Part shown: piece by piece, positions 30,592 to 35,607 of the stretch
Position numbering within the stretch: the stretch's first letter is position 1
How the letters are laid out: each line of letters begins with the position of its first letter
IMG/VR virus record: IMGVR_UViG_3300032156_000043
Span: 1-35,607 of that record
Direction: 5' to 3' (one strand)
DNA: 35,607 nucleotides
Source: a virus
The notes under the pieces: generated by a model
The model's database searches: none
What the model was told of the DNA's origin: nothing
What the model saw: only the letters and a program-made list of their open reading frames with translations
Position numbers and translations under genes: made by a program

Positions 30592-31428
30592 ATGCACGAA
30601 AAATTTATTGTTTCGTTAATTACGATTATTCTCTCGCTACTGACTTGCGAAAGTGTATTGACCGTTGTTGATCCTACCGGTATTCTGCATTACTATAACG
30701 ACGCAACCACGTTATACGTTGGCTACCGAGCCGATTCGACACGGCAGTTTGTGTTGTTACCGGATGACTATCAAATGCAACGCTGGTCGGCCACGGTGTT
30801 GGCAGATAGTTCACGCCGTGTACCTGATTCTAAAACGAACGCAGCCTGTAAATGGGTAATCCTGGGCGACAGCCTGACCTTCGGTTGGGGAGTGGACGAC
30901 AAGGATACTTGGGCTAATATTCTTGCACAACAAACGGCATGTCAGGTGATCAATGCAGGCGTACCTGCATATAATATTTGGGAAATTCTGGCAACCTATC
31001 ACGCCTATCCTGGTGCTGATCTCTATATTTATTTGCTCATCGACAACGACGCTGATCGTGACGCCGACAAAATGCCACTGGCAACTAAACCGTCGTCCGC
31101 TATCCTTACTTATCTAAACTATATGCGTTATCTCGGTAATTCTAACTATACAGTGCCGCAGGCTGATTTTTGGACAGCGCTGACCGAACTAGAGTCCGAT
31201 CCACACATGATTGTTGTTGGATTCAATGATGCGCAACTCGCGCTGAATGTACAAAAAAACGGGAGCGTTATCCACTTGATTGCGCCTTATACAGGACGTA
31301 TTTCGCGCGCCGACTGGCATCCTGACGCGCTTGGACACAGACAAATCTCCGATGAAATACAGGCGGCGATAAAGAATGTCGATCAAAAACGCAAATTCGC
31401 AACTGTTCAGAATATTGTGATACAATGA
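30592..31428 (+). CDS. SGNH/GDSL-type hydrolase with N-terminal signal anchor
   Basis: A 278-residue protein. Residues 5-25 are hydrophobic (FIVSLITIILSLLTCE...), a signal peptide or membrane anchor. The hydrolase part has block I GDSLTFGWG (Ser94 catalytic), a Gly in NAGVPAYN (block II, about 121-128) and the final DWHPDALGH (Asp241, His243), the Asp-x-x-His block of SGNH esterases. The block III Asn is not clear; an Asn lies in LLIDNDADRD. Such enzymes often remove acyl groups from glycans or lipids. The gene follows the fibre gene by 3 bases and precedes the holin candidate, so it could modify the cell envelope or bound glycans at lysis or adsorption. Confidence 0.72.
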   Translation: MHEKFIVSLITIILSLLTCESVLTVVDPTGILHYYNDATTLYVGYRADSTRQFVLLPDDYQMQRWSATVLADSSRRVPDSKTNAACKWVILGDSLTFGWGVDDKDTWANILAQQTACQVINAGVPAYNIWEILATYHAYPGADLYIYLLIDNDADRDADKMPLATKPSSAILTYLNYMRYLGNSNYTVPQADFWTALTELESDPHMIVVGFNDAQLALNVQKNGSVIHLIAPYTGRISRADWHPDALGHRQISDEIQAAIKNVDQKRKFATVQNIVIQ

Positions 31429-31457
31429 ATATACGATAAAATGAAGGAGTTTTCACA

Positions 31458-31823
31458 ATGATAGAGTTACCTGTTTCCTTGAGTGAGTTTCTCGCATGGT
31501 TGCCAACTAATGCGGCGTTTTTGCTGTTTATCGCTGTGTTTCTTGAATTGATTCCTGGATGGGCAAACTGGAATAGTAATCTCAAGGCCGCTCTTACCCT
31601 GTTGCTGGCGATTGGGCTGGCTACACTTAGTGCGGCATTAGTGCGTTGGATTCCGGCTGGCGTGCCTCCCACGGCTGAAGAAGTTTATTCGATTATCAGA
31701 AATTCGCTGGTCTTGTGGCTCGGTTCGCAATATGCGCATAACGCACTTAAACAGCGGTTGCTAAAATCGGAAACAGAAACTAAAACAACCTTCAAAGAAG
31801 GGCCAGAAGCGCCACTAGGGTAA
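31458..31823 (+). CDS. Holin candidate
   Basis: A 121-residue protein with two clear membrane segments (about residues 16-34 and 42-66) and a possible third (about 80-95). The C-terminal tail is charged (Lys, Glu, Thr). Size, membrane pattern and position just before the endolysin fit a holin, which opens the inner membrane to release the lysin. An AAGGAG site precedes the ATG. The weak -10-like TACAAT near 31421 might give an extra promoter, but no convincing -35 is seen. A different small membrane protein remains possible. Confidence 0.65.
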   Translation: MIELPVSLSEFLAWLPTNAAFLLFIAVFLELIPGWANWNSNLKAALTLLLAIGLATLSAALVRWIPAGVPPTAEEVYSIIRNSLVLWLGSQYAHNALKQRLLKSETETKTTFKEGPEAPLG

Positions 31824-31830
31824 ATGATTT

Positions 31831-33873
31831 ATGGTGAGCGTACTGAATGACCTTAGAGATCATCTGGCAGGCATTAACGGGGCACCGGTGGCCGTTGACG
31901 TTAACGACCACCAGTTTACTTTACCAGCCTCTGATCTGCTGCGCGCGTTAGGGCCAGTCGATTACGAGGGCACGTGGTGTTATCCCATCGGGACTCCAAG
32001 TAATTTACAATATCCTCCACCTAGTGAACGGTATCCGAATATCATCTGGGTACAAACTAACTACGTAGGGGCATTCTATAAACTGAACGGTACACCAAGT
32101 CGTCACACTGGATCAGACCTTGACGAGAGTGGTTATCTGGACGTAGGGGAATACCTTCATGCCATCACCAGAGGCCACGTTATTTACGCGAGTTTAATCC
32201 CTGCTCCGTCAACCTGGGGCAATGTACTGGTCATTCGTTACGAACTGCCTGAAGGCGGGTATTTTTATGCTCGTTTTGCGCATCTGAACAGTATGGCCGT
32301 CGAAGTCGGACAGGACGTTATTCCAGGGCAAATCATCGGTGAAGTGGGCAATATAGGAATGCCTACGGTGCCGCATCTTCACTGGGATATCACCAAACCT
32401 AACGACGATCTACTGGCGCAAAATCCGTTAGACTGGCCTTCAAGCCGGTTTGACGATGCTGGCGCGTTGGCGTTTATTAAACTGCATTATGTTGATCCAG
32501 GCACTTTTATCCGTGCATACTTGGTGCCTGCCCCACCGAAGCCAGAACCCGCTGGCGAATGGATGCGAGTCGATACCGCAGCGCTGAATTACCGCAACGG
32601 CAAAGGGACTGCAGCAACGATCATGGGGCATTTGCACCAGGATACATTAGCACGGATCAATGGCAGTGAAGAAATTTCTGGCAACTTATGGGGACAGATC
32701 ACGGAGTGCCTGGATGCGCCTGAAGCGATAGGGTACTGGCTTGCTCGTAATCTGATGCGCTTAGATGCTCCGGTTGAAACGGTCAAACGATATGTTCAGA
32801 TCGCCGGTTTGAATATCCGATTAACCACGCATATTGTTTCAACCAATATCATTGGGTCTTTGACATTAAATGCCCTGATTGATGTATCTGCAGCCACAAT
32901 TGTCGCAGAGGATTATATCTGGCGGCAGTACAAGGACGGATGGGTAGCCGACGCAAAACAGGATGGCACCTGGCGGGGATTGTTAGACCGCCCTTTTGAC
33001 CCTCCTGTGTCCTTGAGAAATCGTATAGGAGTTCACGTGCATTCGACTAACGCACCGAATGCAGACGTTCTAGCGATGGCACAGGAAGGATTGTTGGCTG
33101 GAGTTACCGGTCTTAACAACGCTGGATTGATTAATCTTCTGGTTGATATAGTGCCGTATGTGGTAGGTCGACTATGTTTAACTGATCACGATCCTATGCC
33201 GCCCATCCGAGGCTCGTTTAGTGATGAACAACTCGGATGGGATTGGTATTACCAACGTGGTGGAAACTTCCCATTGTATGATTACATAGAACAATTAGAC
33301 CGAAAAATAATTATTCAGGGAGTTTGCGAGCAAAATCACCCTGACGATGGGTTGTTTTATATTGGTTTTATGAAGGCTGCCGAAAAAGACGGACGAAAAG
33401 TGGTAATTTTTAACGATTCGGTTGGTAACCCCTGGGACTCCGATGCGCGAAATGGATTCGGTATCTGGCGTCGTAGGATCGCGACCGGTTGTTTACGACA
33501 TTGTAAAGCGAACGGACATTTCGTTGGGTATCATGGATATGGGAAACCAGACGAATATCCCGGTTCTGCGATAGGCGATGACGAAGCCTGGAAACTTTAT
33601 GGCGGTCGAGTCCTTGAAGCATATGCAATTACTCTGGAAGATAGTCGTCCACCTATCTTATATACAGAAGCCGGTACTAACAGAGCAAACTATATGGGGC
33701 CAGATTTTACAGTTACGGACATGCACGGCTATCAAACCCGATTGGCCGATAACCCGTATGTAAAAGCGGTCATGTATTGGGAACTTGGTGGGCGAGGGGA
33801 TCGTTCCTTTGATCGTTCGTGCATGGATGCTGCCATACCGCAAATCACGGCCTATCTACGAACGAGAAGATGA
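31831..33873 (+). CDS. Modular endolysin: M23 peptidase, two SH3 domains, glycosidase-like C-terminus
   Basis: A 680-residue protein. Residues about 45-205 are an M23 (LytM) metallopeptidase: His92-x3-Asp96 (RHTGSDLD), His151 and HxH at 182-184 (PHLHW), the full zinc/catalytic set that cleaves peptidoglycan cross-bridges. Two SH3-like wall-binding domains follow (about 243-310 and 318-385). Residues 395-680 look like a TIM-barrel glycosidase-like domain (GVHVHSTNAPN, several Trp and Glu/Asp residues, ILYTEAGTN as a possible acid/base strand), but the family is uncertain. No signal peptide is seen, so export would rely on the holin. Its end overlaps the convergent HNH gene by 18 bases. Confidence 0.8.
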   Translation: MVSVLNDLRDHLAGINGAPVAVDVNDHQFTLPASDLLRALGPVDYEGTWCYPIGTPSNLQYPPPSERYPNIIWVQTNYVGAFYKLNGTPSRHTGSDLDESGYLDVGEYLHAITRGHVIYASLIPAPSTWGNVLVIRYELPEGGYFYARFAHLNSMAVEVGQDVIPGQIIGEVGNIGMPTVPHLHWDITKPNDDLLAQNPLDWPSSRFDDAGALAFIKLHYVDPGTFIRAYLVPAPPKPEPAGEWMRVDTAALNYRNGKGTAATIMGHLHQDTLARINGSEEISGNLWGQITECLDAPEAIGYWLARNLMRLDAPVETVKRYVQIAGLNIRLTTHIVSTNIIGSLTLNALIDVSAATIVAEDYIWRQYKDGWVADAKQDGTWRGLLDRPFDPPVSLRNRIGVHVHSTNAPNADVLAMAQEGLLAGVTGLNNAGLINLLVDIVPYVVGRLCLTDHDPMPPIRGSFSDEQLGWDWYYQRGGNFPLYDYIEQLDRKIIIQGVCEQNHPDDGLFYIGFMKAAEKDGRKVVIFNDSVGNPWDSDARNGFGIWRRRIATGCLRHCKANGHFVGYHGYGKPDEYPGSAIGDDEAWKLYGGRVLEAYAITLEDSRPPILYTEAGTNRANYMGPDFTVTDMHGYQTRLADNPYVKAVMYWELGGRGDRSFDRSCMDAAIPQITAYLRTRR

Positions 33874-34584
33874 CTTGACCCAATTAAAATAACTTTGAAT
33901 ATGTTTGATAATTTTATTCGCTTTCCGTTTTCCGTATTTTTCAACAAGCCATAATTCTGGTTCGCGATTGCCTTTTTGATTATTGCACCCCTCTATTCCG
34001 TGACATAGTGGCACTACATTCTCTGGCGTATATCCTCCGCCTTTAGATAAAGATATCCAATGATCCTGCGCCAACTTATGCCACAACCCCTGCGGACGTC
34101 CACATACCGCACAACAATTGTTAAAGTAATCAAGTGAGCGCTTCCAATCGTCCACAGTGAAAGTGGCTGGCAGTGCTTGTTTTCTTGTTCTTCTTGTTTG
34201 TACTATTTTTCTTGATTGTTCTCGTATATGCGGATCGTTTTTGTGTTGTTGATAATATTTAGAACCATACTCTAAACGTTCCGACCGGTGAGATCGATGA
34301 TACAGTTTAGCATTTTTACATTTTTTTATTGCATGGGTTTTACTGTAAATAAGATCATATGCATGTTTGTCGGCGCGATGAGATTCTGTGTACTCTTGCT
34401 TGTGCTGGTGATAATATTCAAAATTGTCGTTCTTCCATGATTTGACATGATTTCTGTTACATACATGGCAATGAGAAAATAAACCTGATTTGTTTTTCTT
34501 GTATCGAGGGAAATATCGAGGAGTCGCCGGATATTCTTCCCCGCACTTTGTGCAGCGTTTAAATGGGTATGGCAAATAGATCAT
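33856..34584 (-). CDS. HNH homing-type endonuclease with N-terminal zinc ribbon (intact)
   Basis: A 242-residue protein. Cys11/Cys14 and Cys39/Cys42 form a zinc ribbon, a Lys/His/Tyr-rich middle follows, and the C-terminal part has the HNH core: CCAVCGRPQG, QDHW, PENVVPLC, GCNNQKGN. It is a full-length relative of the split gene at 1545-2366, which shares the same motifs. ATG 34584 is chosen because GAGG lies about 6 bases upstream; the longer frame to 34668 would run through the folded region at 34616-34668. Such enzymes spread by cutting phage DNA lacking them and are often free-standing. It is convergent with the endolysin. Confidence 0.78.
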   Translation of the reverse strand: MIYLPYPFKRCTKCGEEYPATPRYFPRYKKNKSGLFSHCHVCNRNHVKSWKNDNFEYYHQHKQEYTESHRADKHAYDLIYSKTHAIKKCKNAKLYHRSHRSERLEYGSKYYQQHKNDPHIREQSRKIVQTRRTRKQALPATFTVDDWKRSLDYFNNCCAVCGRPQGLWHKLAQDHWISLSKGGGYTPENVVPLCHGIEGCNNQKGNREPELWLVEKYGKRKANKIIKHIQSYFNWVKSSSRS

Positions 34585-34615
34585 ATAGCACCTCGTCATG
34601 CTATCTCGCAGAAGG

Positions 34616-34668
34616 TTGTCGGCTGATGGTACGAGTGCCATCTTTTCGGGAGCTACCCTAGCCGACAA
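34616..34668. other. Compact three-way-junction fold upstream of the HNH gene
   Basis: A 9-bp outer stem TTGTCGGCT (34616-34624) / AGCCGACAA (34660-34668) encloses two hairpins. The first is GATGGTA (34625-34631) / TGCCATC (34636-34642), one G-T wobble, 4-base loop. The second is GGG (34648-34650) / CCC (34656-34658). The first inner stem stacks directly on the outer stem. The fold can form on either strand. It lies 32 bases before the HNH start and may be an RNA leader or recognition structure. No known riboswitch or ribozyme core is recognised. Confidence 0.5.
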
Positions 34669-34703
34669 ATGGTAGTATACTATAAATTATGGTATAGTAC
34701 CAT
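34669..34703. repeat. Imperfect inverted repeat next to the three-way junction
   Basis: Arms of 12 bases (34669-34680 and 34692-34703) pair with one mismatch around an 11-base AT-rich centre. It abuts the folded region exactly. It may be an operator or a strand-exchange/cleavage site. The rest of 34704-34801 shows no gene and ends with the ribosome site of the next gene. Confidence 0.6.
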
Positions 34704-34801
34704 AGAATATCCGTTTACCGGAAATCCTGGAGATCGCTGGCGCGGATTTGATATGGAGCCGGTTTATCCATATCAGCAACAATATCTATTGGAGGCTTAA
34801 C

Positions 34802-35182
34802 GTGAGCATTTTTACAATTGCAGTAAACACTCTGGGAGCGAATGGATCGGCTACGGGCACGACCACCTATACGCCTCCAGTGCAAAGGGCTACAATAGAA
34901 GGATTCTTGACAGGCATCAAACTTGACTTTGCTGCTACAGCGCCTGCTTCGACAGTAGTTAAGATAGAAGAAGTCGGCGGTCTGGGCCGGACTCTCTTGA
35001 CTGCGCCTGCAGGCAATACTGACATTCTATACTATCCGACAGTTCCGGAGCACGACGCTGCTGGAGCACTACCTGGCGGACGCATGTATCCCCACCTTGA
35101 ATGCACAGGCATTAAAGTGACGGTCACCTTGTCAAATGCCTTGTCTCCTGCCGTCACGGTGACCTTAGACATAATGAACTGA
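34802..35182 (+). CDS. Small beta-rich putative structural protein
   Basis: A 126-residue protein of Ser/Thr/Val-rich strands that I do not recognise with certainty. Its pattern (STVVKIEEVGG, then DILYYPTVPEHD and an aliphatic C-terminal strand set) resembles small beta-barrel phage structural proteins. GTG 34802 is chosen because GGAGG lies 6 bases upstream; an upstream in-frame ATG (34748) has none. It is followed 6 bases later by the Ig-like gene, and the GAGG site of that gene overlaps its stop. Confidence 0.55.
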   Translation: MSIFTIAVNTLGANGSATGTTTYTPPVQRATIEGFLTGIKLDFAATAPASTVVKIEEVGGLGRTLLTAPAGNTDILYYPTVPEHDAAGALPGGRMYPHLECTGIKVTVTLSNALSPAVTVTLDIMN

Positions 35183-35188
35183 GGCGAC

Positions 35189-35607
35189 ATGAAGACCCGA
35201 ACGTTTTTAGCAATACTGGCACGAGGGTATGTCGATATAACGCCTGCCTCCATTGCTGTTGTAGCGGGGACTCCGCAGTCGGCCAACTGCGGGGCCGAAT
35301 TCTCGGTTCCGCTGTCTGTTATTGTTAAAAACGCGGCTGGTTCGCCTTTATCTGGTATTGCTGTGACCTTCACCGCGCCCGGCAGCGGGGCCAGCGGCCT
35401 GTTTGCCAACGGGCTGACGACGGAGACGGTGCTCACGAATGCCAGCGGCCTGGCGACGAGTTCGCCGTTTACGGCTAGCGCCACAACGGGCGGCGCGTAT
35501 AGCGTCGTGGCGAGTGCGGGGTCGCTGACGTGCAATTTTGCACTGACGAACGTCGATTACCAGGCCAAGCAACTGGCAACGTTCGGATCGGTTATTTTGG
35601 CCTATTG
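35189..35607 (+). CDS. Ig-like (Big-1 type) domain protein, cut by the window end
   Basis: An open frame from ATG 35189 runs to the window end (139 codons, no stop), with GAGG 4 bases upstream. After about 17 residues it has the pattern of a bacterial Ig-like Big-1 domain: VVAGTPQSANCGAEFSVPL, VIVKNAAGSPLSGIAVTF, APGSGASGLF, TNASGLATSSPFTA, then a VVASAGSL strand. Such domains serve as spacers or adhesion modules in surface and fibre proteins. Here they follow a small structural protein, so a fibre or virion-surface protein is plausible. The 35250-35600 part is visibly richer in G and C than the left flank, consistent with domain exchange. Only the N-terminal part is visible. Confidence 0.65.
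   Translation, partial: MKTRTFLAILARGYVDITPASIAVVAGTPQSANCGAEFSVPLSVIVKNAAGSPLSGIAVTFTAPGSGASGLFANGLTTETVLTNASGLATSSPFTASATTGGAYSVVASAGSLTCNFALTNVDYQAKQLATFGSVILAY

Noticed and set aside
31400-31440. Promoter before the holin candidate
   Set aside because: A TACAAT and a TAAAAT are present but no acceptable -35 lies 16-18 bases upstream.
34616-34668. Hammerhead or other known ribozyme
   Set aside because: A three-way shape and a GAAAA on the minus strand recall a hammerhead, but the CUGAUGA core is missing.
1-35607. tRNA genes or CRISPR arrays
   Set aside because: No cloverleaf with conserved T-loop and no regular repeat-spacer pattern were seen; the 256-470 array has unequal units and no unique spacers.
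1-35607. Integrase, attachment site or transposase
   Set aside because: No recombinase motifs or terminal inverted repeats of an insertion sequence were seen; lysogeny cannot be judged from this window.

Overview
This window is a stretch of a tailed double-stranded DNA phage genome (free phage or prophage) infecting an unidentified bacterium. It carries a capsid protease/scaffold, a major capsid protein, head-tail connectors, a tail tube, a tape-measure protein of 1174 residues, tail-tip and fibre proteins, a holin candidate and a modular endolysin. No sheath gene lies between the connectors and the tape measure, so a long non-contractile tail (siphovirus-like) is the best reading. Promoters are bacterial sigma70-like and Shine-Dalgarno sites are common. 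Terminase, portal, integrase and replication genes are not seen, so the genome continues beyond one or both ends. Host phylum cannot be read from the sequence.

Layout. 1-470 is a repeat-rich non-coding left end with paired palindromic GTTC boxes. 477-1382 encodes a minor head (head morphogenesis) protein, closed by a terminator. 1545-2366 is an HNH endonuclease gene split by an in-frame TAG. 2421-10202 holds about two dozen tightly packed, mostly overlapping small plus-strand genes, run from at least two promoters (2363 and 5691). Most are unrecognised; exceptions are an HslV/proteasome-like Ntn hydrolase (8656-9207), a ribbon-helix-helix-like protein (9207-9515) and several zinc-binding small proteins. 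10150-10739 is a short two-gene minus-strand operon divergent from the late structural operon.

The late operon runs from 10908 to 33873: maturation protease with a nested scaffold, decoration protein and major capsid protein. A three-gene sugar cassette follows (C-methyltransferase, methyltransferase-glycosyltransferase fusion, GT-B glycosyltransferase), translationally coupled at both internal junctions and overlapping the first connector gene. Then come connectors, tail completion, tail tube, overlapping tail chaperones with a probable programmed frameshift, tape measure, tail tip with PKD and Asp-box modules, fibre, SGNH hydrolase, holin candidate, and an M23-SH3-SH3-glycosidase-like lysin.

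Right end. A minus-strand intact paralogue of the split HNH gene (33856-34584) is preceded by a compact three-way-junction fold and an inverted repeat. Then come a small putative structural protein and the start of a gene with a bacterial Ig-like (Big-1 type) domain that runs off the window.

The most unusual features are the sugar-modification cassette embedded in the capsid operon, the phage Ntn hydrolase with a complete-looking catalytic set, the repeated promoter architecture (TTGACA, 6 bp, a second TTGACA-like box, 5 bp, -10), and the HNH pair with its flanking structure. All function calls come from reading the sequence; no database search was run.
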